From contig CM057346.1 of NCBI GenBank assembly GCA_030015575.1, positions 116,293,899-116,357,898 on the forward strand: a stretch of 64,000 nt of DNA, read 5' to 3'. A program made the translations under genes and the position numbers. This stretch comes from Agapanthus africanus. Taxonomy: Eukaryota; Streptophyta; Magnoliopsida; Asparagales; Amaryllidaceae. The first letter of the stretch is position 1; every line of letters begins with the position of its first letter. A model generated the notes under the pieces. That model ran no database searches. It saw only the letters and a program-made list of their open reading frames with translations, and was not told where the DNA came from. Shown piece by piece: positions 9,863 through 20,851 of the stretch.

Positions 9863-12800
9863 GTATCGGTTAACCTCGTTAGGCTCCCCGCCTAAACTGC
9901 GGCTATCCTGCCCTTCGGCCCCGAACCGGGTCCACCATGTATCCAACTGTATCCCCACCGACTCAGTCTGGCTAAAATTGTAAATCCGTAATCGTATACC
10001 CACCGACTCGGTTCGAATCAGAATCAGAAAACACAAAACTCATGGTGAAAGTTTTAATTCATCATATCAAAATATCAAGTGAGGAATAAGAAACTTGCAT
10101 AGATTATATTGATGATATATTATATATATACATATATAACCGTGTCCCATACCACCGATATATATCATCAGGAGTAAAATACCCAGAAAATCCAAGGAAA
10201 TCAAATACAACACCTACAGTACTAATATTCACAATCTGAAATGAGAAAAGGCTACGTAATTATATCACATAAACATAGATTTCAATTCTAATGTGTCATG
10301 ACATTACTAATGATGTGTAGTGTAGCATGCACGTCTGTGCTTGTGCAACATGGAAACCATTAGTAATGGTGCAAGTGTTCTACGGTATAACAACCTATAT
10401 ATTAACATATACACACACACACATTATCTTACATAACGGTTCTATAGTGACATGGCAGTACCAATGAGGTGTAGTGTAACATACATTCATGTGCTGATGC
10501 AGCATAGTACTCATTGGTAGTTATGCAGTGTTCTATCAGAGTGTGCGTAATGCAGAAACATATACTATAGATAATATAATGCAAATATGTAAAGTAATCT
10601 AAACATAACTATTGTAATTACTTGCTATGAGCTATACCATTGTCTTTAGAAATGATCAAAACGTTAAGTTTGAAATAAGGAAGCTGCCCTAAATTTAAAA
10701 TAGATATCCGTTTTAGAAACTGGCACGCGTCCTAGTATTTTTATTTAAAAGAGAACGAATCATAGTTTTTAAAAGAATATAACTCACACAAATATTACTT
10801 CCTAAAACAGAATATAATCTAACTCCACGAGTCAAAGGATAAATTGGCCGTTATTCGGCATACAAAGTTCATCATTTTCTAATACATATAAATCCTTGTA
10901 TTATATCTCTTCATATCACTGTATCTGTATCATCTCAAGTATAGCGTGATCCCTCGTACAAATCCCTCAAACCATATCCATATCGTATCACTGTGTCTCA
11001 TCTATAACCATGCATGAAATTGTATGAAATTGAAGGACATACTAGATGCGATACTATATAAATATATTGAATAAATACTAAACTAACTAGATCTCATAAT
11101 ACTATTTGTAAGGTTGCGGGGGTGCTATACGCCATCCACCCGATTTCCCCAGCAGATGTAAATCTACTCACCAACTTAAAAGTTTGCTGAATCCATGCTG
11201 CCACATCGTCAACTCCGTCTCGGAATCCTCGAATCGTACCTATATTCGTATTTAGATTGCATTGATGTAAATATCATATCGAAAACCAAAACAACAAGTT
11301 AAACGCCCGTAGGTTAGAACCTACAGCACACTTAACCCAAACACGACAACAAAGCTCTGTCGTTAACGTATAAACGTCAACGGTTCAGCTGAAACATCAA
11401 AACAAGAAAACTCCGTATCGTAAATATATGAAATTTGATAAACCATTTCTAAAACGCTCCCAGATTTTACTGTGTAATTAATTAGACAACACAAACAATA
11501 CAGAGACTTATAAAATACCAACTCAAAGCTACAGAAGGAGAATCAACACCAAAAGCTTAGGAATGGCCGGCGTTGCCGGAATTTTAAGGTGGGTCGCCGG
11601 ATTTTTGTGGGAGTTTGGGCTCTGGTTTTAAGTGTAGTCTTCTAGTTTTCTCATTATACTTTTGATCTTGCTAGTTTTTCTAGTGACTATACTTATTAGT
11701 TCCATATTCGCTTTCAGTGGTTAAATTATCACAAACACTAAACATGCTACATGTTATATATATAATTTTTCTCCTAAACTGATATTAGCTTACAGATTTA
11801 ACCTACTGAAAAACGAACTTATTTAAACAATACCAAATATACCTAAACACCTACAGAGAGATACCCCAAAAACCCAAAACACCCAATTCCTCTACAAATC
11901 CGGCGAGCTCGGATTTTGCCTTGTTGTCGCCGGCCAAAATCCGAGGGGATAGGTCCGTCTTCCTATGGGTTATTCTAGGTATAGTCTATAAGATTATGGA
12001 ACTGTTTGGGTTTTCTAATTTATATCTAAACTATAGCAGATTCAATATCTGTAGGCTAGTGATCACAAATACACAGTTTTATAACACTGCACAGAAAACA
12101 GATTTAAACCTTTACTAAAATTCTAAGGATGAAAGGAATTATACCTATGGAGATTGTGTATAAGAAAATCCTGCTCAAGACGTGCTTGTGGAATCATCTA
12201 GAGTTGTAATGGCTTCTAAGATGATGGTGTGCACAATTTGATGAAGAAACTCCTTGCTCTCACTCTTTTGGTATGAACACTTAGAATTTTTATTGGCTTG
12301 GATCTGAAGAGGGTATGGTTTCAGTTAGAATTGCTACTTAATTCTTTAAGTGTTCTGGGTAATTGAAGTGAGAAGATATGTAGAGAAAGCATGTGGTGTG
12401 TGATGATAGATAGAGGTGGCATGAGAGGAAGGAGGTGGTGTTACTTGATGAAGCATGAGGGATTCATGCAAGGAGGAGGTGTTAGATTAGAAGAAGGAGG
12501 TGTAAAATGAAGAAGGAGGAGGTGGAGAGATGTGAGAAAGGGTGAGGGTATGTTGAGGTTGAGGGTTTAAACTTGGGTTATCATAAACTCTACCATTATA
12601 GAATTTCAAAATGAAAGGAAACCTTTCATGTCATAATTTAGTTGATAAGAAGTAAAAGATATATTATAGTTAGTCTATTACTTAAAAATTATTAGCTTAA
12701 TGAAAATCCCATATCATGTTAAAACAATTAAATATATCATTTTTAAATGATATCACACTTTTATTTACATTTATCAAATAATTACATTTTTCGGATATGA

Positions 12801-12908
12801 TTCCGATACTAAATTTCATAAGTGATATCACTTCCGTAAAAATATCAATTTCGTTATTTTATAATAAAGATTTATAATTAAATCTTCTTAATTTTCCAAA
12901 ATGTTACA

Positions 12909-14483
12909 CACCTTTACATGATGTTGCATTTGACTTTGGAGAAATTGGGAACCGCATGATATATTTAAAATCTGGATTTATTTAAAATAGTGGTTTTCCC
13001 TTGATGTGTGCACATTACTGTTCTATGTTGCATACATCATATTTCATGGATTTACGCATTGAGATACGAATTTCATGTGATTTATGGATTTGAGAACCGT
13101 GAGGATATTTCAAGAAAATATGCATTGTTTTGAAAACCCGGTTATCTTGATATGATATTTCGGTGCGTCCACCATGAGTTTTCTCGGTTCTGAGACTTGT
13201 GTTAGAAAACCGATTCGAGGAGCGGTAGGCACCGTCTGCGGTTACATGGTGGACCCGGTATGGTATCCCGGGGCAAGAAATGATTTTTGTGGTGTAGACA
13301 ATGAGCCTGGCAGAGGGAGCACTACCTACCGATGATAGTATAGAACCCGACGGATATCCGGAGGATACCGTTTGGGAGTTATGACATGAGATATATTGAG
13401 GGCCAATCTGGGTATGCGGCGCTTGAGAGATGAGTATTTACGTATCGTTGATGGACATGGGTTTTCATAATGTTTCGAGTGTCGATGTTGGGCACTCAGG
13501 TTCCATGAGATTTACAGATATGAAGGCCGATCAGGGTGACGGGGCCTGAGGTATTGGGATTTGGGGTGTCGTTGATAGACACTGGTTTTCCCACGATGAT
13601 GATTCATTGATGATGATATGTTTTATCCTATACTCAGTAGTTATTTGATATGCATTGTTTCATGTAGTTGTAGTACCCTGGTGGAGTACCTTGATCATGA
13701 TTTGCTGCATATCCATATTGACATATTTATGCTATCAGATTGCATGTTTTAGATTATCGTTGTACGTGCATACCTGCGATTATCTGTATGATGTTACTTA
13801 CTATTCACGAGTTGGCAACTCACCCCCATTGTGCCACAGTGTTTTGCAGGCTTGACCCTCAGAGTAGTCGCGGCAGGGCTTCTTATTATCTCTATTTTTG
13901 CGGATACCGCTACGGTTGGCTGTGAGGCCGTTTGGTATAGGTGGGTTGCGGCTATCCGATTCTATCTATTGTACATCTTATTGTATCTAGTATTCTCCAT
14001 CTATCATTTCCATGTATTGACTTTGAGACAAGTTGTGAGGATCGATATTGTATTATTTTGTGACTCTGGGTGTCTTGCTCGTGTAAGCATGCCTTTATTA
14101 TGCTGCTTTATCTTTTTTTTTTTATGTTGTTTTCATTATATTGTCTATTTCTCCGCTGCAATGTCGTATACATATGCTTGTGGTGGTAGTTTCCGCCTTT
14201 GGGCGTGATTTTCTCCTATTTGGGGATGCTTTATTTATATCTTATGTTTGTACTCGTTTCGGGGCTAGTTTTTATAAAGGAGGTGCTGCCGAAATTTTTA
14301 AGAAAATAAACTTAAGTTTAAAGATTTTTACTTAAGATTTCCAAATGTTTTTAACAATGTTTTATTCACTTACTTCTTTTGATGTTTAGATTTCTGGGTT
14401 TTTCGGCTTACTTAAATTGCGTTACGCCTGTTGACGTCACGTGGTTTAAGTGACGGTCACGTGCCTAACTTTGGGTTATAACA
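12909..14483 (+). repeat. Gypsy G 5' LTR, 3' part
   Basis: It resumes the G LTR after solo LTR J and matches 31054-32614 at roughly 95 percent by eye over the first 100 bases. It ends GGTTATAACA just before the primer-binding site. It holds the conserved GTTGGCAACTCACCCCC block (about 13810) and two copies of the GTGTC-N7-GACAC hairpin (13479-13495, imperfect, and 13566-13582). Open frames of 60-125 codons occur here but also fall in the noncoding 3' copy and are not genes. Confidence 0.9.
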
Positions 14484-14487
14484 AAGT

Positions 14488-14498
14488 TGGTATCAGAG
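14488..14498 (+). other. Gypsy G primer-binding site
   Basis: TGGTATCAGAG lies five bases after the LTR end at 14483. It is complementary to initiator tRNA-Met, the usual minus-strand primer of this lineage. It fixes the element as plus-oriented. Confidence 0.9.
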
Positions 14499-14721
14499 TG
14501 CTAGGTTTTACCGTCCGGAGTGTAAGATGACCTTGGTATGATGGAGTAGGTAGTTTAAGCAGAGTGACGTAGCGTGTGTATGTTCCGCCGCATACTTACG
14601 ACACGGTACTCCTCTTAAGTGATCTTAGGACTTGTTGGTTGAAATTCCTTCCGTGATTATATACATCCTTTTGATTTGATTTCTTTGTTCTTATCGAATT
14701 CTGTTTTCATTTCCAGCCGTT

Positions 14722-14817
14722 ATGCCACCGAAGACTACGAGGGCGCAGAGAGCGGCCGGGAGAGCCGAGGTCAGATTTGGCTCGTCTGAGACGAGGACTG
14801 ACCAGGGCGGTACGCCC
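14722..14817 (+). pseudogene. Gypsy G gag, N-terminal fragment
   Basis: The gag start follows the leader at ATG 14722 and encodes MPPKTTRAQRAAGRAE and onward for 32 codons before Copia D interrupts it at 14818. The reading continues at 24768 after the Copia. A diverged homologue of the same start (TTVVRAQRATSR) is seen on the minus strand in Gypsy F near 62190. Gag forms the virus-like particle. Confidence 0.8.
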
Positions 14818-16765
14818 TGTTAGTGTATATGCCCTAGGGGCCATTATTGTATCATACTAGTTTGTATATTACTTAATGGAAGCTTGGGATATTCACAGTT
14901 GTATTAACAGCCTTGCTCAAGATAGTAGTATGCTACTTGGTTTATATCTATCTTAATATGTGTATATGTTTCTTTTAGCATATCGCGAATACATATTGAT
15001 AGAGCCCATAGGATCTTGCTTGACTATCAGCGTTGTGATGGCAGTCACACTAGTGGGGGCTGGGTAGTCTACAAGCACATCCTTTTTCAGGTCTCTAGTC
15101 ATAGGATTATCGAGACAGGGCATCGATACTCCAGAGTTGACTAGTGTATATGCTTCTCGTCCCATCAGGGGAGATGGTCTGTCCTACAGCCATCAGTACG
15201 TCGTACTGGAGATAGTATGCAGGTGCTCGTTGGGTTACGGGTATACCGGACAAGACTCGCAGGGAACTGTTGGTTGGTATTATACCTGTCGTCAGTTAAC
15301 AGTTCCCAGGTGACATGAGTACAGCATAGTCCGTAGACTTGATACTGCTGCTTCGCCTCGAGTGTGTTCCCACTGTTCTTAGATTGCTACCCTGCCAGGG
15401 TTCGACTGAGTTGTGCAAACAGGTAGCAGTTGGGTGCAGTCCCGAATCACTTGGAGGCAGCGGCGGTTAGATATGATTCATCTCTCCCGGTATTGGGAGT
15501 TGATATCGCACTGTGTTTGGAGAGCCATTACGCAAAGTCCCTGGCCAGGGAAAGCGAGATTTACCGGTAGGATTTCCAGTAGCTTCTCAAGGTGTAATGG
15601 GCTTCACTCCGACACAACTTATACCGCTTTTAGGGGACTGACGTTTGCTGCCCCCTAGGCCCGATATGCGATAGTCTTAGACGAATAGACCGGACTGTAC
15701 GGAGATTATCACATCAGGCTCAGTAGGAGTTCGGATGGGTTTCCTCATCGGCCTTCTTATCGACATCTACCTGGGGACCGTTACGTACAGCTAGTACCGC
15801 TTGCGGCTGTGGTTAAACCCACTGCCAGCGTAGTGTCGAGTCTTTAGAGTCCCACACAGAGAGTTTCCCTGCTTTAGGCGAAACGATATAGAGGTCGTAT
15901 GGTTTTACGACAGGGTTCGGACATATACGTGTACTTGTGCACGTATGATGTTTGGACAGATTATACTAGCGGGCTTTGGTTTAAGCCAGATTCTAGTATT
16001 GGATTATTAGATTTATGCAGTCTCAGTATATCCGTGTTTTTCGTAAATACGGATGGGAGGAGCATTCTCGTAATTAGTCGAGAAGCTTCTAGAAGAAAGG
16101 TGACTCATTATGTTTTAATTCATTTATGAATTAAGCTTAATGAGGTGGAGGAGATGATGTGTTATTTGCATTAAATGAAACCATGACTCATGAGATGATT
16201 CATCCATTTGTATTAAATGAAGCATGGAAGATATTTGTGCAAGATATTTTATGCTTCATAATATATACAAATGAGTTATATTTCATTTCACAATAACAAA
16301 CACATTCTCTCTCCTCAAGCTCTCTTTCTTCTTCACTCTAACCCTAATCCTCTCATGTGTTGAGAACCCAAGGGTTAGAAAGACTAATCAATCCTTAATC
16401 CATCTCTATATCCTCTAGGTCACTTGGATTAGCAATCCTAGCCACTTAGTTACCTCAAGTTAGAGGTTAAAGCTTGTAGTAGGAACTTTCAGGTGTATCT
16501 TCTATCACATCGAGGAGCCGACGAGAATGTGCCATCCTTTCTACTCCAAAGGAGCTCTAGTGGTCAAAGAGGACAGCAAGTAAAGAAGAAGGACTTGGAA
16601 CTTTAGGTATAATTTTCTTACCGAGTAGATAATACCTCTAGTTAGTTGTGTTAGATATGGTTTAGCGAAGATCCGAATGCTTAGTCGATGTTACCTTATT
16701 TAAAATGATTGTTTTTTACTTATTCTGCCTCCCCGCTTCATGTGGGGGTGTAACGTTGACTTACA
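14818..16765 (+). repeat. Copia D 5' LTR (1948 bp)
   Basis: It starts TGTTAGTG at 14818 and ends TTGACTTACA at 16765, right before the primer-binding site. It carries the palindrome CCCTGGCCAGGG (15539-15550) and an inverted ACGT-core repeat ATACGTG/CACGTAT (15925-15946). A TATA-like site lies near 16259, with a CT-rich stretch (about 16305-16340) after it. The 3' copy is 22819-24767. Confidence 0.95.
16259..16272 (+). promoter_or_regulatory. Candidate TATA box, Copia D LTR
   Basis: TAATATATACAAAT lies about 45 bases before a CT-rich stretch, in the last third of the LTR where transcription would start. The equivalent site in Copia E (reverse strand, about 55441-55453) is GATATATATTAT. Position and sequence are the only support. 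Confidence 0.4.
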
Positions 16766-16766
16766 G

Positions 16767-16778
16767 TGGTATCAGAGC
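16767..16778 (+). other. Copia D primer-binding site
   Basis: TGGTATCAGAGC starts two bases after the 5' LTR and matches the initiator tRNA-Met primer complement. Confidence 0.92.
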
Positions 16779-16955
16779 CTACTAAACCATAGCCAACAGT
16801 TTAAACAACAAGTTAAACTACGAAAACGAAACGACACGAAAACAACGAACCCCAAGATGCAAGTTTCTGTCGATTTTCAAACTTGCTGTGAAAATTATTT
16901 AGACAAGTACAGAGTGATATTTGAACAGTAAAAAGAACACCAAACAAAAACGAGA

Positions 16956-17027
16956 CAATTCCTCGAAAAACGGGCCGGCGACAGACCTAGGGTTTCCGGC
17001 GACACCGGTTTTTTGATGGAGGAATTG
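16956..17027 (+). other. Two-tier leader stem-loop, Copia D
   Basis: Perfect 9-bp outer arms, CAATTCCTC (16956-16964) and GAGGAATTG (17019-17027), enclose a GC-rich core with two CCGGCGACA segments. It starts 191 nt after the LTR end, matching the placement of the structures in Copia A, C and E, whose sequences differ. Confidence 0.7.
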
Positions 17028-18110
17028 CTTCATTTTTTTGGTGTGGTCTTTTGACTTTAATCTTGGGTTTCTGGAGTTGTTTATTTTTGCAAATTTTGAT
17101 TTTACTGGAAATTCTTAACTGTGGCAAATACTGTGTGTTTCGAAGTCGCGGTTTGAAGTTGTTTAATGTTTCAAGTTCAGTTTTGATGTGTTCGTAAACC
17201 TCCCCTAATTGCTATATGTCGGTTAGCAGGGGGTTGCACATTTCTGTAATGGTTTTTACTGGTTTGTGAATATGAACTTGTTGGATTGTCGTGATGATTA
17301 GCCGGGGATGTGAGACGAGTATTTCTTTTATTCAACTGTAAATTGTAATTTGTTGTAATATTCTTTTGCGAGGCACATCCGGGTTGAGTTTGTAGCCACC
17401 GTTGTATTATTTCATTTACTGTTTTCTACTCTTAGGATAGACCCAAGGTGGGGTGTACAAACTACCGGGTACTTTGAAGTGTTTAGTGGCCTACTCACGT
17501 CGTTGAGGGAGACCGCTTCACTTCGGGTACTTGACGGGTAGTTTGCCGTACCCGTAGGGGTCTAGGGTAGGGTTGGCTATTCATCACGACTGTGTAATCC
17601 TTCTTTCATTACAGGCTCAAAGGAAATGCGGATTCCTAGAATATCCAATATGTTCATCTGTGATCTGGAATGCCTATTGTTGCGTCTGACGAATGTACAA
17701 TATCTATACATGATATCTAGTAGGCGTTACTTATGTTTAGCATCCGCGCTAGCCCAGCCCCCGCATTGTCGTTAGTTAAGTAACCTAACGGGTGAATGAC
17801 GGGGCCCAGTGGCGAATGCGGATGGCATAAGAGGACGTTGTATTTTCATTGTTTTCTATAATGATAGGTTAATTGATGGGACGCATTATATTAATGCAAA
17901 GAAAATAAACCAAAGTTGAATCGTTGGAACCGTTTAAAAGAAACCACTCAGTTATTTTAAAACAGAAGATTTATTAATTGCGGAGCTTAAACCACTCCTT
18001 TTAAAAGCTTTCAGGTTCCTTCGATCATATCAAGTTCACTACGTTCACGGTTTCGCCAAAACCATTCGTAGCCCTCTGTCATTTCATTTGGGAATTTAGT
18101 AGTATTCAAG

Positions 18111-18318
18111 CTATGTATTTTGACCAACGCCAAGGCATAGTGTTTGGTAGCTGCTGGGTATTCATCTGTTGCATAGATAGATGAGTTGGTTTGGGACAGA
18201 CGTACTGCCATTTGGCCAACGTCAGGGGTATGTACGGATGGGTTCAAATTAACAAGATAATGATGGGTAGAACTTGACATGTGACTTATGACATTTTGAC
18301 TAACGCCAAGGTCTTAAG
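18111..18318 (+). other. Three-hairpin leader array, Copia D
   Basis: The three inverted repeats are CTATG/CATAG (18111-18140), CGTAC/GTACG (18201-18236) and CTTATGAC/GTCTTAAG (18285-18318, one mismatch). The loops share TTTTGACCAACGCCAAGG or a close variant. Stems correspond one to one with those of Copia A and E, while the loop sequence is particular to this family. Confidence 0.7.
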
Positions 18319-18530
18319 AGCATGGGGCAAAAATCCACATCGGGAATTTCTAAAGAAACTGAAATTTGCTAGAGTTGCATACCATTTGTAGTGTGATAAT
18401 TTTGGTAGGATTTCTTCAGCTTTATTACACGATGATATTTGGATCCCGATTCTACTGTGAGTATATGTTACTCTTCAGGAGATTCTTTCACTTAACGATC
18501 AATGCTATAAACCAAGTAGGTGTCGAGAAA

Positions 18531-18624
18531 GGTGTCAGCGGGGCTACGCCCCCAGGGAAAAGATGTTATTTAATTAAGGAACTTCGTGAAAGCGTCGTAA
18601 AACCTCCCTCGAAGTACTGACACC
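18531..18624 (+). other. Branched RNA element before gag, Copia D
   Basis: A perfect outer stem GGTGTCAG (18531-18538) and CTGACACC (18617-18624) encloses a GGGG-CTACG-CCCC hairpin (18540-18552) and a stem GATGTT/AACCTC (18562-18567, 18601-18606). The inner tip reads CGT-GAAA-GCG (18585-18594). Copies B, C and E keep the layout with other base pairs. It lies about 190 nt before the gag ATG. Confidence 0.65.
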
Positions 18625-18817
18625 GGCCTGGCTGAACGGTTAAGCAAGTATTGTACAGTAAGAATAGTCCTGACTAGTTCTTCTTTTTTGGTTTGAGGAA
18701 GGATTCGAGAAACAGTGGGAGCCATCCTATTTAGATAAACTAAAAACCACTCTAAACTTGCAAGAGCATCATGCTAAAGTGTTTCCTCTCTCTCTCCTAA
18801 TTGCAGCGACCCAGAAC

Positions 18818-20299
18818 ATGACAGGCCTTAAGTTATTATTAGATAAAAATATTTTGACAGGGCCAAACTATAAAGATTGGTTCCGGAATGTCAAGATGGC
18901 AATCACCTATGACAAATTAGGGTATGTCCTTACTACTAAGGCCCCTGCCGTCCCAGGTCCAGAATCTAGTGTCGTGGATAAGGAAATCCATAAGACCTGG
19001 GAGATTGACTATGCGAAGGCCAAATGCATCGTGCTTGCCTCTATGAATAATGAACATCAGAGGAGGCACGAGAATATGGATCTTGAATCCATATTTCTCC
19101 ACACCAAGGAACTGTATGGAGAGCAATCTCGTATAGCTAGATACGAGACCTCGAGGAACTTATTTCAGTCGAGGATGGCCATCGGATCATCTGTTGGGGA
19201 ACGTGTCCTCAAGATGATTGGCTACATAGAGGAGCTCGCGGACCTCGGGACAACTTTAGAGAACGAGCTGTATACAGACTTGATTCTCCAGTCCCTTCCT
19301 TCTACCTACGTCCAGTTTATCTTGAATTTCAACATTCAAGGTAAAGAAGTTGAACTTCCAGAACTCCTAAACATGTTAAGGAGTGCAGAGGGCACCTTGC
19401 AGAAAGCAAGGGAAACACCCACTATGTTTGTTCGTGGTGCATCTTCTTCCAGGTCCAAGGCAAGGGCCAAAGGAAGGAAGAAGAAGGCCGCTACCAAACC
19501 AAGAGGTGGTGTTGGTAAGTTAGAAGCCATGGGAAAGGCAAAGGTTGCGGTGCCGGCAGTGGCAAAGGATGAGTGCTTCCACTGTCGTAGGAAAGGCCAT
19601 TGGAAGAAGGATTGCAAAGCTTGGATTGCCAAGAACCAGGACCCGAGGCAAGTTGTGGCTTCGGCTTCAGGTGTGTTTATAATTGAAAATTGTCTGTCAA
19701 TCAACTCTACTTCCTGGGTATTGGATACCGAATCAGGATCTCATATATGTAATTCATTGCAGGCACTGAGAAGCCGTAGAGTACTGAAGGTTGGTGATAT
19801 GACCCTCCAGGTTGCTAACGGAGTGAGCGTGGGTGCTGTGTCCGTAGGGGATTATCACCTTGGATTGACGAGTGGACATATTTTGGTTTTGCGCAACTGT
19901 TTTTGTATACCTAGTTTAACGTGTAATATCATATCAGTATCGTTGTTATCAAAAGAAGGTTATGATTTCACGTTTGTAAGCGATGTTGTTAACATCCACC
20001 TTAATCATGGTTTGATTGGGTCCGGTACACTAGATAACGGTATATACGTGTTAAACCAATTGCATATTTTCAATGTCCAGAACACACTTAAAAGAAAGTC
20101 TCCAGATATAAATCAGGCTTTCTTATGGCATTATAGACTAGGTCACATCAATGAGACAAGGTTAACTAAGTTACATAGAGAAGGATATTTGGATTGCCTC
20201 TCCGTTCCGCTGCGCTTCACTGACTTGCCTCGTTTTAACTCAACTCGCTGGAATATCAATCTTATGCCACTTGTCAATCATGTCTCAAAGGAAAGATGA
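18818..20299 (+). pseudogene. Copia D gag, protease and pre-integrase
   Basis: The open frame begins at 18758, but homology with Copia C and E supports MTGLK at 18818 as the start. By residues counted from 18758, the gag domain spans about 21-225, a basic linker about 226-270, and a zinc knuckle CFHCRRKGHWKKDC 273-286. A protease site LDTESGSHIC (322-331) has G changed to E in the DTG motif. A pre-integrase segment HYRLGHINETRL lies near 458-470. A 50-bp insertion (20194-20243) then shifts the frame and the last 35 residues are nonsense. The family function is particle formation, proteolysis and integration; this copy is not functional. Confidence 0.88.
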
Positions 20300-20851
20300 C
20301 AAAGACTCCATTTACTAGACATGGAGTAAGAGCGAGCGAGCTTTTAGGACTCATACACATCGATGTATGTGGTCCAATGTCTATACATGCAAGAAGCGAT
20401 TTTTCTTATTTCATTACTTTTACGGATTATTTCTCTAGGTATGGATTCATTTTCTTGATGAAACATAAATCCGAGGCCTTTGAGAAATTCCGAGAATATA
20501 AGAATGAAGTAAAAAACCAAACCGGCAAAAGTATCAAAACACTGAGATCTGATCGAGGTGGTGAATACTTAAGTGCCGAGTTCCTAGATTACCTAAAAGA
20601 GAATGGAATTCTCTCTCAGCTTACTCCTACATACACTCCACAACACAACGGTATCGGAGAGACGGAACCGAACCCTATTGGATATGGTGCGTTCCATGAT
20701 GAGTAATGCTGAGTTACCGCGATCTTTCTGGGGTTATGCACTAGAATCAGCTGCATATCTTTTGAACAGAGTTCCTACCAAGACTGTACCTACCACACCA
20801 TATCAGATGTGGAATGGGAAGAAACCCTATCTTCAGTATCTGAAGATATGA
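20296..20851 (+). pseudogene. Copia D integrase fragment
   Basis: The integrase core continues in another frame with IDVCGPMSIHARSDF and LRSDRGGEYLS, carrying the first two catalytic aspartates. After TPQHNG near 20650 a frameshift moves the catalytic-Glu segment SERRNRTLLDM to the frame beginning at 20603. The TGG of the WGCPAF motif is TGA at about 20849, and a second nonsense codon (TAG) follows near 20877. Copia E shows the intact arrangement. Confidence 0.85.

Larger units (their letters stand above)
8673..12908 (-). mobile_element. Gypsy solo LTR J (4236 bp), minus orientation
   Basis: It begins TGTCACGACC and ends AATGTTACA, the reversed ends of a Gypsy LTR (compare TGTAACACC and GTCGTGACA in G). 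CACCT flanks it on both sides (8668-8672 and 12909-12913), and removing J with one copy restores the uninterrupted sequence seen at 31050 in the G 3' LTR. No primer-binding site, polypurine tract or pol lies between the ends, so it is a solo LTR left by recombination. It is about 1 kb longer than the G LTR and holds an AT microsatellite, a 43-bp minisatellite and two CGCCGG-rich blocks (about 11562-11620 and 11898-11950). Nothing coding is seen. Confidence 0.87.
16779..18817 (+). other. Copia D 5' leader
   Basis: About 2 kb of untranslated sequence between the primer-binding site and gag. In order it holds the two-tier stem-loop (16956-17027), a CGGGTA-GTTTGCCG-TACCCG hairpin (about 17544-17563), the GTTAGTTAAGTAACCTAAC block (about 17772), the three-hairpin array (18111-18318) and the branched element (18531-18624). 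The same order is kept in the minus-strand elements. No coding potential is evident; the frame at 18366-18620 overlaps the branched element. Confidence 0.8.

Noticed and set aside
13655..14335. Overlapping hydrophobic open frames resembling membrane proteins
   Set aside because: They lie in the G LTR, recur broken in the 3' copy (31887-32466), and start at different places; T-rich sequence gives hydrophobic residues by chance.
15899..16129. 76-codon frame identical at 15899 and 23900
   Set aside because: Identity reflects the two LTRs of Copia D; there is no gag-pol or host homology, and the ACGT inverted repeat lies within it.
16767..16778. tRNA gene fragment
   Set aside because: The match is only the 12-base primer-binding site; no cloverleaf can be formed around it or any other such site.
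18540..18624. Hammerhead ribozyme or group II intron domain V
   Set aside because: The GAAA loop prompted a look, but the hammerhead core CTGATGA and the domain V AGC/GTT signature are absent.
19336..19704. 122-codon frame antisense to Copia D gag
   Set aside because: It mirrors the lysine-rich linker and zinc knuckle; a shadow of a better supported frame.
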